Assembly: GCA_022340485.1 (NCBI GenBank)
Contig: JAJDNX010000101.1
Span: 1 to 53,443, forward strand
Direction: 5' to 3'
Source: Gammaproteobacteria bacterium
GTDB lineage: Bacteria > Pseudomonadota > Gammaproteobacteria > UBA9214
Length of the DNA: 53,443 nt
Part shown: positions 34,346 through 44,088 of the stretch, in pieces
Numbering within the stretch: position 1 is the first letter of the stretch
How the letters are laid out: every line of letters starts with the position of its first letter
The notes under the pieces: generated by a model
Told to the model about the DNA's origin: nothing
Databases searched by the model: none
The model's input: the letters and a program-made list of their open reading frames with translations, nothing else
Translations under genes and position numbers: made by a program

Positions 34346-36316
34346 CTAGAAAACCAGGTTCATCATGAGCATCATGACAATCAGGAACAGTACTGTCATG
34401 ATGCCGCCGGCACGCATGAAATCCGGGACACGGTAACCGCCAGGCCCCATCAGCAGGGCATTGACCTGGTGGGTCGGGATCATAAAGGAGTTGGAGGTCG
34501 CGATGGCCACGGTCAGGGCGAACACTGCCGGGTTGGCGCCGGTTGCAATTGCGAGGTTAACCGCCAGTGGTACCAGCAGTACTGTGGCCCCGACATTCGA
34601 CATTACCAGGGTAAAGAAGGTTGCCAGCACCGCCAGTGCGCTTTGCAATACCCAGGGGGACACATCGCCCAGCAGGGTGAGCGTCTGCTGTGCAATCCAT
34701 GCGGCAGTACCGGTATTTTCGACGGCCATGCCCAGTGGTATCAGGCTGGCGAGCAGGAACACGGTTTTCCAGCTTACCGCATCGTAGGCCTCCTCTATGC
34801 TCAACACGCCGGCGAGCACCATGCCGAGTGCGCCGGTCAGCAGTGAGACCGACAGGCGCATGTCGGAAAACAGCACCAGGCCGAGCGCCACAAGAAAAAA
34901 GAACAGGGCGTGTCCAACTTTTTGTGGACGCATCTCTTCACGCGGGTATTCCGTGGTGACCACAACAAAGTCACGGTTTGATTCCAGGCGTGCAAGGGCA
35001 TCCCAGGTAGTGTGTACCACCAGCGTATCACCGGCCGCCAGCGGCAGGTTGCGAATGTCGTCGCCCTCGCGCAGTGTTTTACCTCCACGGTGCAGGCCCA
35101 CCATGGCGAGACCATAGGTCTTGCGCATCCACACATCACGGGCACTCTTGCCGATCAGCTGTGAACCGGGCGGGATAACCACCTCGGCAACACCGGAACG
35201 GGTCGATGACAGCACTTCACCAAAATTTTCCAGATCGGCGTGTTTCTTCAGACCGTATTTGGCGACAAAGCGGTCGACATCATGGGGCCCCGCAAGGATT
35301 GCCAGGACCATGCCTGCCTCAATCCCAAGGTCGCGCGCCAGTGCCCCGGGTCCGATACGTAGGTCCTGGTCCTTGCGATGCGTGGCAATGACCCGGATAT
35401 GCGAGTCGCCCTCCACATCGTCCAGCATCAGCCCCACCAGCGGGCTGTCGGTTGGCACATCCATCTCGAACAGGGCATAGTCGATCCCGTAGATGTCCTG
35501 GAAATAGCTCATGGTATTCGAGCCAACGGTGCTGCTCTGGGACTTGGTGACCGGCAATACGAATTTGCCGAACAGCACAAAATACAGAATGCCGGTGATG
35601 AGCAGTGCGATACCGACTGGCGTGACATCAAAGAGATGGAAAGTGCTCATCTTCTGTGCCGGCGGCAATGCCTGGTTGGAGGTCAAGATCAGGTCATTGA
35701 GCAAAATCAGGGGGCTGGAACCGACCATGGTGATGGTGCCACCAAGGATGGCACAGAAACCCATCGGCATCAGCAGGCGTGACAGCGGCAGGCCACTACG
35801 TGCCGAGATACGGCTGACTACCGGCAGGAACAGGGCCGCGGCACCAACGTTTTGCATAAAGCTGGAGATAACGCCAACGGTCCCGGAGATCAGCGGAATG
35901 ACACGCTTCTCGGTGCGGCCGCCGTACTTGAGGATGACACCGGCTACCCGTCCCATGACGCCGGTTTTGTCCAGCCCCTTGCCAATAATCATCACTGCGA
36001 TAATCGACATCACCGCGTTACTGGAAAAACCGTCAAACAAGTGTTGTGTCGAGACAAAGGGCTGTTCAATACCGAACAGCGGACCGATCAGGGACATCAG
36101 TCCCAGTAACACCATGATACAGATCGCGGCAACATCGACTTCAACGATCTCGAAGACAAACAGGTAAATCGTCAACAACAGGATCGCAGAAACCCAGGCA
36201 ATCTCGATGCTGGGTACGATGCCGCTTAGTTCAACGCCGATACTGACAAATAACAGGGCGCCAACCAGTCGTTTGATCAGTGTGCTTCTTGACTGTTTAC
36301 TCACGTGTGACTCCAT
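34346..36316 (-). CDS. SLC13-family carrier with two RCK_C (TrkA-C) domains
   Basis: A 656-residue anion/Na+ carrier of the SLC13 (DASS) branch with a central regulatory insert. The membrane halves carry MQNVGAAALFLPVVSRISARSG and, near the C-terminus, LVMSNVGATVLLVPLAVNLA. Between them, at about residues 275-440, lie two TrkA-C domains, seen as SPLVGLMLDDVEGDSHIRVIA and GSQLIGKSARDVWMRKTYGLAMVGLHRGG. Proteins of this layout are often annotated as sodium/sulfate or cation symporters; the substrate is unproven. RCK_C domains usually sense ligands. It is the upstream gene of a two-carrier minus-strand operon. Confidence 0.92.
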   Translation of the reverse strand: MESHVSKQSRSTLIKRLVGALLFVSIGVELSGIVPSIEIAWVSAILLLTIYLFVFEIVEVDVAAICIMVLLGLMSLIGPLFGIEQPFVSTQHLFDGFSSNAVMSIIAVMIIGKGLDKTGVMGRVAGVILKYGGRTEKRVIPLISGTVGVISSFMQNVGAAALFLPVVSRISARSGLPLSRLLMPMGFCAILGGTITMVGSSPLILLNDLILTSNQALPPAQKMSTFHLFDVTPVGIALLITGILYFVLFGKFVLPVTKSQSSTVGSNTMSYFQDIYGIDYALFEMDVPTDSPLVGLMLDDVEGDSHIRVIATHRKDQDLRIGPGALARDLGIEAGMVLAILAGPHDVDRFVAKYGLKKHADLENFGEVLSSTRSGVAEVVIPPGSQLIGKSARDVWMRKTYGLAMVGLHRGGKTLREGDDIRNLPLAAGDTLVVHTTWDALARLESNRDFVVVTTEYPREEMRPQKVGHALFFFLVALGLVLFSDMRLSVSLLTGALGMVLAGVLSIEEAYDAVSWKTVFLLASLIPLGMAVENTGTAAWIAQQTLTLLGDVSPWVLQSALAVLATFFTLVMSNVGATVLLVPLAVNLAIATGANPAVFALTVAIATSNSFMIPTHQVNALLMGPGGYRVPDFMRAGGIMTVLFLIVMMLMMNLVF

Positions 36317-36578
36317 GAAAATATTATTTTAACGGCAATACAGCAATCGAGCCCCGAGCTGCGCAAGCCCATCATTGTGTATGGTTCTTTAGCCACTACT
36401 TGCATTGAATCTGGAGAATGGTTCTTGTTCTAACGGATTCATAATTAAGGAAAATTTAATTTTAGAATATAACGAATTAGTAAAACCTTGTCAAAACCAC
36501 CACCCGTCCCTGTCATTACGGAACGGTCACTTGGCCAGCACTCGACCCCGCATACCCGGGCCTGCCTTCTGCAACAGG

Positions 36579-37538
36579 CTAGAGATCTTGCGGCAGAAAC
36601 AGCATGTGGTGATAGCTGTCATCCTGTTGCCAGGTCAGGACCAGCTTGCCATTCAGAAAACCGAACCGGGCCACGCCCTGCAGCGCCTGCAGGTAACGGC
36701 CCTCCAGTTCTATCGCCTCTGGTGAGCAAGCCATCCGGGTACTGCCGAGTTTTGACAGCCTAATCTCCCCAGGGCCGCCAGTTTCCGTGACCGAGCCAAA
36801 ATAGCGGTTACAGGCACTGTGACCAGAGACGCGGCCATTGCTGAACACCAGGGTCACCTGCAGCCCGTCGGGCAGCGGTTCATCACGTTGTATCCCCTCA
36901 AGCAGCCATTTCTGCCCTTCTACGTCCGTCAGTGATAACCTGCCCGTGTCCTGTTGGGCACCTTCCTGCAGTCCATCCGCCCCCAGCTCCCAGACCCGGG
37001 TAACCGTCTCCGCAGGGCAACAGGCGGCATCATTCGGTCCCTGCTGAACCAGGTCCAGTTCAATCCGACCGTCCTGGAGACGTCCCGCGCGCAATTGCAC
37101 GCGATCACCGATCAGGGCTGTCCCGATGTTGACCGGACTGCCATCGCGCCGGGTGACTACGGCCACATAGGTGTTGTTGCCAGTACCACCACTGGTTTCC
37201 CAGAGGATGACGACCGCTTCATTGGTGCCATCGCCATTCAGGTCACCATGCAGGTAAAAGTCTGTTACCAGCCCAACGACCGGACGGGATGCCGCACCCT
37301 CCATATCGGGTTCCCCCTCCCAGCGGCCATTCGTGAGCGTGACACTCTCTCCATAGATGCCCGAATAGCTGAGGCTGACGAGTTCGTCCATGGTCGGCGC
37401 ACCGATACGCGGCGCACCAGGGGACTGTCCGTTCCCTGACGCATCCTGACCACCTTGCGGAGAACATGCGAACAACAAAGGAACCGCGAAGAGGCTGCTG
37501 ATAAGCAGGCGGTTCATCTGTCTTGCCAAGCGTTTCAT
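36579..37538 (-). CDS. META-domain lipoprotein
   Basis: An exported lipoprotein of 319 residues. The start was moved from 37712 to ATG 37538, preceded by AGGGAG. The N-terminus is basic (MKRLARQMNRLL), then hydrophobic, ending in the lipobox LLFAC, so the mature protein is anchored to a membrane. After a low-complexity linker, the middle part holds a calcium-loop-like DLNGDGTNEAVV sequence and the CCPAET cysteine pair. The last 110 or so residues form a META domain like that of HslJ (GRVSGHSACNRYFGSV, STRMACSPEAIELEGRYLQAL). It is divergent from the glutamate dehydrogenase gene, with 156 bp between the starts. Confidence 0.9.
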   Translation of the reverse strand: MKRLARQMNRLLISSLFAVPLLFACSPQGGQDASGNGQSPGAPRIGAPTMDELVSLSYSGIYGESVTLTNGRWEGEPDMEGAASRPVVGLVTDFYLHGDLNGDGTNEAVVILWETSGGTGNNTYVAVVTRRDGSPVNIGTALIGDRVQLRAGRLQDGRIELDLVQQGPNDAACCPAETVTRVWELGADGLQEGAQQDTGRLSLTDVEGQKWLLEGIQRDEPLPDGLQVTLVFSNGRVSGHSACNRYFGSVTETGGPGEIRLSKLGSTRMACSPEAIELEGRYLQALQGVARFGFLNGKLVLTWQQDDSYHHMLFLPQDL

Positions 37539-37694
37539 CTTTTTCACTCCCTGGAAACGATTAATTCTATCGCATGATCGAATGACTTGCGACGGCGAGC
37601 GCGACCGGATGTGCACCGAAGGCCAGCAGTAAAATCGGGTAACATGGCTACAGCGGGGCTGATTCCAGACCTGCATCCGCGGGAGAGCGAAACC

Positions 37695-39134
37695 ATGGAC
37701 ACTGGCCATCATGAAAGCATGTCATTGCGTGAAGGTATTGACCGCATGGTCGACCGTGCAGCCCTGGCCATCGGTCTCAACCCCGAAACGGCCAATGTGA
37801 TCCAGTCCTGCAACGCCGTCATCCAGCTCAAGTTCCCGGTGTGCATTGACAGCAAGGTAGAGGTCTTTACCGGCTGGTGGGCAATACACAGTGCGCACCG
37901 CCTGCCTGCCAAGGGCGGACTGCGCTTTGCACCAGTAGTAAGCCAGGATGAAACCGAGGGACTGGCGGCCCTGATGAGCTACAAATGTGCCATTGCCGAT
38001 GTTCCCTTTGGCGGCGCAAAAGGTGGCCTGCTGATCAACCCTGGAAACTACACAGAAGAGCAGCTACGTGAGATCGTGCGCCAGTTCACCATCGAACTCG
38101 CGCGCCGGGATTTCATCAATCCCGCCACCAATGTCCCTGCACCCGACCTCGGCACCTCGGCACGCGAAATGGCATGGATAGCCGATACCTACAAGACGCT
38201 TTTCCCCGACGACCTCAACCGCGACGCCTGCGTGACCGGCAAGCCGCTGGAACGCGGTGGCGTGGCGGGCCGCACCGAGGCGACTGGCAAGGGGGTACAG
38301 TATGCATTGCAGGAGTTCTTCCGCCACGCCGACCTGGTTGCAGGCGCCGGACTCCGCGACGGACTGGCATCCCAGCGCATTGTAATCCAGGGGCTCGGCA
38401 ATGTCGGTTACCACACCGCCAAGTATCTTGCCGAGGAGGACGGCTGCAGCATCGTCGCCATCATCGAACACGATGGGGTCGTGGTGAATGACAACGGCCT
38501 CAACGTGCATGATGTCCGGCAATACCTGGCGGAAACCGGTGGCCTGAAGGGTTTTACCGGCGGCGGCTACAGCACCCAGGGAGAACTGGCGCTGGAGATG
38601 GAGTGCGATATCCTGATCCCGGCCGCACTTGAGTCCCAGATACACGCAGGTAACGCCATGCGTATCCAGACAAAGCTGATTGTTGAGGCTGCCAACGGGC
38701 CGATCACCTACCAGGCCGATGAAATCCTGCGGGAACGGGGCATTACCATACTCCCCGACATCTACGTCAATGCCGGCGGTGTGACCGTTTCCTATTTTGA
38801 ATGGACGCGCAACCTCTCCCACATGCGCTTCGGTCGCCTGCAGCGCCGTCTTGATGAACTGCGCGGGTCCAATTACCTGAGCGCACTGGAGACGCTAACC
38901 GAGAAAGAGGTCCCGGACAAACTGCGCCGGGAAATCATGCGTGGCGCCAACGAACTCGACCTGATCCGCTCCGGCCTGGATGACACCATGCGCATGGCGT
39001 TTCGCGATATCCTGGACATGCTGCGGAATAATGCGCACATCAACGACTATCGCACCGCGGCCTACGCCATAGCCATCAACAAACTGGCGCAGTCCTACTA
39101 CGAACTGGGGCTGGCAGTCCGGAAAGACTCCTAG
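37695..39134 (+). CDS. Glutamate dehydrogenase (Glu/Leu/Phe/Val family)
   Basis: Cytoplasmic hexameric-type glutamate dehydrogenase that interconverts glutamate and 2-oxoglutarate plus ammonia. The substrate-binding region AHRLPAKGGLRFAP and catalytic lysine motif YKCAIADVPFGGAKGGL are intact, and the dinucleotide fold begins IVIQGLGNVGYHTAKYL. ATG 37695 has GGGAG about 10 bases upstream and gives 479 residues; an in-frame ATG at 37644 would add 17. The length exceeds simple 420-450-residue enzymes, chiefly from a longer C-terminal helical part. NAD versus NADP preference is not decided. Confidence 0.93.
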   Translation: MDTGHHESMSLREGIDRMVDRAALAIGLNPETANVIQSCNAVIQLKFPVCIDSKVEVFTGWWAIHSAHRLPAKGGLRFAPVVSQDETEGLAALMSYKCAIADVPFGGAKGGLLINPGNYTEEQLREIVRQFTIELARRDFINPATNVPAPDLGTSAREMAWIADTYKTLFPDDLNRDACVTGKPLERGGVAGRTEATGKGVQYALQEFFRHADLVAGAGLRDGLASQRIVIQGLGNVGYHTAKYLAEEDGCSIVAIIEHDGVVVNDNGLNVHDVRQYLAETGGLKGFTGGGYSTQGELALEMECDILIPAALESQIHAGNAMRIQTKLIVEAANGPITYQADEILRERGITILPDIYVNAGGVTVSYFEWTRNLSHMRFGRLQRRLDELRGSNYLSALETLTEKEVPDKLRREIMRGANELDLIRSGLDDTMRMAFRDILDMLRNNAHINDYRTAAYAIAINKLAQSYYELGLAVRKDS

Positions 39135-39173
39135 ACATTAATGCACTCAACGGCAGACGCCGCCCAGTGCCTG

Positions 39174-41270
39174 TCAACGGTGTTCAAACACGACTACACT
39201 GCGGGGCTGCACCGTGCAGGTGGGAGCTGACTGCAACGGCTGATCAGCGGGCCTGAGTATATCCCGCGGGCATGCCCTGGCGGTATCAATGGCCAGGTAC
39301 CAGTTGCCCTCGGCAACCGGTGGCAAGGGCATGACCAGCTGTTTCGGCTGCATATTCATAATCACGAACAGGTCTTCCTCCCAGGACTCAACCGCACCCA
39401 GCGTACAGGACAGCACCCGCAGATTGTGATCTTCCCATGATGGCTGGTTGAAGCGTTCACCATGCCAGGTGATATCCGGGAACAAGTGGCCTTCGCGTTC
39501 CAGCCCGTTCAGAAAGCGCGTATGCATGAGACAGGCATGACGCTTGCGAAAGGCAATCATGCGCTGTGTAAAACGCAGCATGTCCCTGTTTTTCTCCAGC
39601 AGTGTCCAGTCAAACCAGCCGAGCTCATTGTCCTGGCACCAGACATTGTTATTGCCATGCTGGGTTCGCAGCACCTCGTCACCGGCATTGATCATGGGTA
39701 CTCCCTGGCTGAGCAACAGGATCGCCATGAAATTCTTGGCCTGCCTGCGACGCAACTCAACGATATCGCGTTCCCCGGTTTCGCCCTCGGCGCCACAGTT
39801 CCAACTGAGGTTGTGGTTGTTGCCATCGCGATTCTGCTCGCCGTTGCCCTCATTGTGCTTTTCGTTATAGCTCACCAGGTCAAGCAGGGTGAAACCATCA
39901 TGGCAACTGATGAAGTTGATGCTGTTGAGCGGTAGCCGGTCATCATCCTGGTAGAGATCACTGCTGCCACTGAAACGCCGTGCCAGTTCGCTGTGCATGC
40001 CCTTGTCGCCGCGCACAAAGCTGCGCACCACATCCCGGTAGCGCCCGTTCCATTCAGCCCAGCGAAACCCGGGAAAATCACCGACCTGGTAAAGGCCTGC
40101 CGCATCCCAGGCCTCGGCAATGATGCGGGTTTCACTGAGCACATTGGAAAATTCGATATTCCACAGCACCGGTGCATGGTACAGCGGCTGGCCATTCTCG
40201 CCGCGTGACAGCACGCTCGCCAGGTCAAAGCGGAAACCATCGACATGCATCTCGCGCACCCAGTACTCGAGACACTCCAGTATAAACCTTGCCACCAGCG
40301 GATGATTACAGTTGAAGGTGTTGCCACAACCGGTGTAATCACGGTAGATGGCGCGATCCTGTGGATCCAGGTGGTAGAAGGTTTCGTTGCCGATGCCCTT
40401 GAAATTGATGACCGGCCCACCGGCCCCGCCCTCGGCCGTATGATTGAAGACCACGTCGAGAATGACACCGATGCCAGCCTGATGCAGTGCCTTCACCATG
40501 TCCCGGAACTCGTGGACATGGGCACCGGCATGTGGCGAGACACAATACCCGGGGTGTGGGCTGAAATAACTGTGGGTGCTGTAGCCCCAGTAATTGTGAA
40601 GACCCAGCTCCGCCACCCCCGCGGGTACATCCTGTTCATCAAAGGCCATGACCGGCAGCAACTCGACATGTGTCACGCCCAGCTCCATCAGGTAGGGAAT
40701 CTTCTCGATGACGCCGAGGAAGGTCCCCGGCCGGCGGGCACCGGAACTCGGATGCCGGGTAAAGCCACCGACATGCATTTCGTAGATGATCGTTTTCTCC
40801 GGGCGGATACAACCGAGTGGTTCATCCTCTTCCCAGTCATACTCAGCGGATTCCACCACAGCACGCATGGAAGTCGCCATGTTGCTGCCAGGTGCCTCTG
40901 CAGCGGCGCGTTGCCACAGCGTATCGGTCACCCCCCGCGCCCAGGGATCCAGCAGCACCTTCTCGCGATCGAAACGGAACCCGGACTGATGCACATCTTC
41001 CGGTCCGTCGATGCGCCACGCATAGTGGACACCTGCCGGCAGGTCGACCACCAGCACACTCCAGAAAAAAAACATCCGCTGCAGCCGCGAATCCAGGGGA
41101 ATAATCTGAAAGGGCGCGACGCTATCCGCCGCCGCAAACAGCAGCAACTCCACATGCGCGGCATGCCGGCTGTAGATAGAGAAATTGACACCACCGTCTA
41201 CCACGGTGGCGCCCGCCGGATAGCGGTTGCCGGGACGGGTCTGGTAACTCCTGGTGGCGTTGTCAGTCAA
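39174..41270 (-). CDS. glgX: Glycogen debranching enzyme GlgX (isoamylase type)
   Basis: Glycoside hydrolase family 13 debranching enzyme that hydrolyses alpha-1,6 branches of glycogen. The N-terminal CBM48-like domain begins RPGNRYPAGATVVDGGVNFSIYS. The GH13 catalytic residues are visible: the nucleophile Asp in DGFRFDLASVL, the acid/base Glu in RIIAEAWDAAG and the stabilising Asp in FISCHDGFTLLD. The ORF track extends to a GTG at 41336, but a TTG at 41270 fits the family length (698 residues). Neither start has a convincing ribosome site. No other glycogen genes are adjacent; it is divergent from the second Mrp-like operon. Confidence 0.95.
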   Translation of the reverse strand: MTDNATRSYQTRPGNRYPAGATVVDGGVNFSIYSRHAAHVELLLFAAADSVAPFQIIPLDSRLQRMFFFWSVLVVDLPAGVHYAWRIDGPEDVHQSGFRFDREKVLLDPWARGVTDTLWQRAAAEAPGSNMATSMRAVVESAEYDWEEDEPLGCIRPEKTIIYEMHVGGFTRHPSSGARRPGTFLGVIEKIPYLMELGVTHVELLPVMAFDEQDVPAGVAELGLHNYWGYSTHSYFSPHPGYCVSPHAGAHVHEFRDMVKALHQAGIGVILDVVFNHTAEGGAGGPVINFKGIGNETFYHLDPQDRAIYRDYTGCGNTFNCNHPLVARFILECLEYWVREMHVDGFRFDLASVLSRGENGQPLYHAPVLWNIEFSNVLSETRIIAEAWDAAGLYQVGDFPGFRWAEWNGRYRDVVRSFVRGDKGMHSELARRFSGSSDLYQDDDRLPLNSINFISCHDGFTLLDLVSYNEKHNEGNGEQNRDGNNHNLSWNCGAEGETGERDIVELRRRQAKNFMAILLLSQGVPMINAGDEVLRTQHGNNNVWCQDNELGWFDWTLLEKNRDMLRFTQRMIAFRKRHACLMHTRFLNGLEREGHLFPDITWHGERFNQPSWEDHNLRVLSCTLGAVESWEEDLFVIMNMQPKQLVMPLPPVAEGNWYLAIDTARACPRDILRPADQPLQSAPTCTVQPRSVVVFEHR

Positions 41271-41555
41271 TGGTACGGTTCCGCGGCGATAATTCCGGTG
41301 TTGTCGCAGCAGAAAGGTCGCTGAAAAGATCGGCACTCCCCGCTGGCTGCAGTGGTCTCCTGGTCAAGGGACTTGCCTGCTGTTCGATTACAAGCCACAG
41401 TTTATCAAAGCCCCCGCTAAAAAGTCCCACACCCTCTATGTGCCGCCCGCTTGCCCCATCACGGTGCAGTCCATGCCCCCCCGATGGCAGGGTAATAAAA
41501 ACGTCACATTTACCTACTTTTACTTGAACAGGCAGCAGAGTAAACTTGCGCCGCA

Positions 41556-42068
41556 ATGTTGTCTCCATCGACAAACCTGCCCCTGCAATTCCTCAACCTC
41601 TGGTTGACGCTGCTGCTGATCTGGCTGATTGCCAACGGCACACTGGCCACCGACACCGTACTCGTCGGGGTTTTGGTCACCGCAGCCATCGCGCTGGCAT
41701 TCGCCGCCTTTGCGCGTGTCTACAGCGTGATCCGCTGGTCGCCACGGGTGATCTACAATTACCTGCTCTACCTGGGCGTATTTCTCCACGAACTGGTGAA
41801 GGCCAATCTCAACGTAATGGGCTACGTGTTCAGCAGGCACATCGATATTCACCCCGGCATCGTCGAGATCAAGACCCACCTGCAGTCGCCCATCGGCCGC
41901 CTCGCCCTGGCCAATTCCATCACCCTGACACCGGGTACCCTGGTTGTGGACATGCAGGGCGATTCGCTGTTCATCCACTGGATCAACGTTACCGAGACGG
42001 ATCCGGTTGCGGCCACGCAGGTGATTGCCGGACGCTTCGAGAAATACCTGAAGGTGATCTATGGCTGA
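41556..42068 (+). CDS. MrpE-type subunit of the complex I/Mrp hybrid
   Basis: First gene of the 13-gene membrane complex operon. It encodes a 170-residue MrpE/MbhA-like protein with two N-terminal helices and the family core LANSITLTPGTLVVDMQGDSLFIHWI. It is distinct from the mrpE at 1359, which rules out a recent duplication of the block. It overlaps the following mrpF-like gene by eight bases. In archaeal Mbh/Mbs complexes the equivalent subunit opens the operon in the same way. Confidence 0.93.
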   Translation: MLSPSTNLPLQFLNLWLTLLLIWLIANGTLATDTVLVGVLVTAAIALAFAAFARVYSVIRWSPRVIYNYLLYLGVFLHELVKANLNVMGYVFSRHIDIHPGIVEIKTHLQSPIGRLALANSITLTPGTLVVDMQGDSLFIHWINVTETDPVAATQVIAGRFEKYLKVIYG

Positions 42069-42321
42069 GATTGCACTGACCACTGCCCTGGTGCTGATCT
42101 TCTTCAGCATCGTGTTCGGCATCATCCGACTGGTCATCGGACCCGACACGGTCGACCGCGTGGTCGCCATCGACCTGCTGACCATTGTCGCCATCGCGGT
42201 AATCGCGCTGCTGGCACATATTGGCAACCGTTATATCTACCTCGACGTGGCCCTGGTCTACGGCCTGCTGAGTTTCCTCGGTGTGCTCGCCGTTGCCCGT
42301 TTTCTTGAAAAAGGCATCTAG
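42061..42321 (+). CDS. MrpF-type subunit of the complex I/Mrp hybrid
   Basis: Small three-helix subunit (86 residues) with the F-family motif IGPDTVDRVVAIDLLT, a closer match to the consensus GPxxxDRVxAxD than the first cluster's MrpF, and the final helix YLDVALVYGLLSFLGVLAVARFL. It overlaps the mrpE-like gene. It belongs to the Na+/H+ translocation part of the complex and contains no redox ligands. Confidence 0.93.
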   Translation: MAEIALTTALVLIFFSIVFGIIRLVIGPDTVDRVVAIDLLTIVAIAVIALLAHIGNRYIYLDVALVYGLLSFLGVLAVARFLEKGI

Positions 42322-42342
42322 TCGCAAGGTAATCCACTACTT

Positions 42343-42582
42343 ATGATTGCACTACTGACACTGCTGCTATGTGGCGGCATCCTTATCAGCGGCCTGCTCG
42401 CCGTGCTGCTCGACAACCTGGTCAGCGCCGTGATCAGCGCCGGTCTCGCCAGCCTGTTCGCGGCCGTGGTCTATGTGGTGCTGGCGGCACCCGACGTCGC
42501 CATGACCGAGGCCTCGATCGGCTCGGGTCTGTCGACCATGATTTTCCTGTATGCCATTCGCAAGACACGCGGCAAGGACTGA
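42343..42582 (+). CDS. DUF4040 (MbhD-like) subunit
   Basis: A 79-residue membrane protein of the DUF4040/MbhD family, equivalent to a small piece of the MrpA C-terminal region. The conserved APDVAMTEASIGSGLSTMIFLY matches the family core. In canonical Mrp systems it is fused into MrpA; here it is a separate gene placed between F and G, exactly as MbhD lies near MbhC in archaeal membrane-bound hydrogenase operons. Confidence 0.92.
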   Translation: MIALLTLLLCGGILISGLLAVLLDNLVSAVISAGLASLFAAVVYVVLAAPDVAMTEASIGSGLSTMIFLYAIRKTRGKD

Positions 42583-42585
42583 GCC

Positions 42586-42930
42586 ATGGGTGAGTTGATC
42601 GGCAGTCTGTTCCTGCTGGGTGGTGCGATCTTTCTGTTCTCGGCCGGCCTTGGTGTACTGCGCATGCCGGACACCTATAACCGTATCCAGACCGGGACCA
42701 AGGCGACTACCCTGGGCACCATCCTGATCCTGGTCGGGCTGGCCTTCCTGCACCCGGCCTGGGCCCTCAAACTGATTATTCTGATCTTCTTCGTGATGCT
42801 TACCAACCCGGTGTCCTCCCACGCACTGGCACGCGCTGCCCATGCGATTGGCACGGCGGAGACCGAGTCCACCGTGATCGACCAGCTGGAAACACCCGCG
42901 AACGAGGATACCCGGGAGCAAGTGGAATGA
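42586..42930 (+). CDS. MrpG-type subunit of the complex I/Mrp hybrid
   Basis: A 114-residue MrpG/MbhC-like protein with three helices and the motif LGVLRMPDTYNRIQTGTKATTLG. The C-terminal 35 residues are hydrophilic and acidic (TESTVIDQLETPANEDTREQVE), longer than in the first cluster's MrpG. It starts 3 bp after the DUF4040 gene. Confidence 0.93.
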   Translation: MGELIGSLFLLGGAIFLFSAGLGVLRMPDTYNRIQTGTKATTLGTILILVGLAFLHPAWALKLIILIFFVMLTNPVSSHALARAAHAIGTAETESTVIDQLETPANEDTREQVE

Positions 42931-42970
42931 ACCGCGCAACACGGCAGGCCCTGCCAGGGAAATGGGCCAT

Positions 42971-43711
42971 ATGATCAAGCGCATTGTCATCCTGCTGGTG
43001 CTGCTCATGCTGGCCTTCATCTTTGTCAACCTCGCTGCCAGCTACAGCGAGCAGACATCGCTGTCGGCACTGGGCCACTACTACGTCGAGCAGGGGCCGT
43101 CGGAACTTGGCGCTGCCAACCTGGTGACGGCTGTGGTAGTTACCTACCGTGGCCTGGATACCCTCGGCGAGGTCACGGTACTGTTCATCTCCGCCGCCGG
43201 TGTCGGTCTGCTGTTGCGCCGCACCCGGCGCAAGGATGACCACGAGGACCTCGAACAGGGAGACCGCGCAGAGGAAACGGCCATCGCACGCAAGCCCGCC
43301 AGTGAAATTGTCGAGACAGCGACCGAACTGCTGCTACCGATGGTCATCCTGTTTGGTATCTATGTGTTCCTGAACGGCCACCTGTCCCCCGGTGGCGGCT
43401 TCCAGGGCGGTGCCATTATCGCCTCCGGCACCATGTTCCTGTTGCTGGCCCTGCCCGAGTCACACATCAGCCGCCTGATGATCGCCATCACCGAATCACT
43501 CTCCGGCTTCAGCTATGTCGTCATCGGCGTGCTCGGCGTGATCCTGGCCGGCGGCTTCCTCGACAACCGCATCATCGGCCTCGGCACCTATGGCCATCTC
43601 TTCAGCGCCGGTGCCATACCGCTGATTTATGTGTTTGTCGGCCTCAAGGTAGGTTTTGAGCTCAGCGCAGTACTCGACCGCTTCCGCAAGGAGGACAGCG
43701 GACCGCTATGA
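42971..43711 (+). CDS. Fused MbhE-like + MrpB subunit
   Basis: A two-part membrane subunit of about 246 residues. The N-terminal 85 or so residues are MbhE-like (GAANLVTAVVVTYRGLDTLGEVTVLF). After a charged cytoplasmic linker (RRKDDHEDLEQGDRAEE) comes MrpB, with LNGHLSPGGGFQGGAIIASGTMFL. ATG 42971 is preferred over ATG 42962 because it leaves normal spacing to AGGGAAA. The equivalent protein in the first cluster also carries DUF4040. It overlaps the MrpC-like gene by four bases. Confidence 0.9.
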   Translation: MIKRIVILLVLLMLAFIFVNLAASYSEQTSLSALGHYYVEQGPSELGAANLVTAVVVTYRGLDTLGEVTVLFISAAGVGLLLRRTRRKDDHEDLEQGDRAEETAIARKPASEIVETATELLLPMVILFGIYVFLNGHLSPGGGFQGGAIIASGTMFLLLALPESHISRLMIAITESLSGFSYVVIGVLGVILAGGFLDNRIIGLGTYGHLFSAGAIPLIYVFVGLKVGFELSAVLDRFRKEDSGPL

Positions 43712-44088
43712 GTTTCTTTGGCGACCTGCAGATTTCAATGATCGTACTGTGCAGCGGCCTCGGGCTGGTCCTGATCGGCCTGTGGGGCATACTGACACAG
43801 CGCAATCTCATTCGCATGATCATCGGCTTTTCGCTTCTGGATACCGGGATTCACATGGTGATGGTCTCGATTGGTTATGTAACCGGCGGCACCGCACCGA
43901 TCATCAATGACGACGTGCCCATGGCCACAGCGGTTAGCCGCGTCGTTGACCCGGTGCCGTCCGCGCTGGTACTGACCGCAATCGTCATCGGCCTCGGCGT
44001 TACTGCCGTGATGCTGTCTTTCGCGGTACGCATTTTCCGGGCACGCAGGACACTGATGATCGATGAATGCACGGAGTCGAAATGGTAG
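43708..44088 (+). CDS. MrpC/NuoK-like subunit of the complex I/Mrp hybrid
   Basis: A three-helix NuoK/MrpC homologue of 126 residues. Family motifs are LTQRNLIRMIIGFSLLDTGIHMVMVSIGY, GGTAPI and the last helix SALVLTAIVIGLGVTAVMLSFAVRIF. The stop codon lies five bases inside the next gene, whose ATG has a GGAG site within this gene, so translation is coupled. Confidence 0.94.
   Translation: MSFFGDLQISMIVLCSGLGLVLIGLWGILTQRNLIRMIIGFSLLDTGIHMVMVSIGYVTGGTAPIINDDVPMATAVSRVVDPVPSALVLTAIVIGLGVTAVMLSFAVRIFRARRTLMIDECTESKW

Noticed and set aside
36317-36578. AT-rich stretch (about 36430-36480) between the SLC13 carrier and META lipoprotein genes as a possible transferred gene
   Set aside because: No ORF longer than a few codons is present. 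It lies between a promoter region and a gene 3' end and is explained as ordinary intergenic DNA.
40245-41324. 359-aa plus-strand ORF opposite glgX
   Set aside because: It is a shadow of a firmly identified GH13 enzyme, with no family motif and low-complexity segments.
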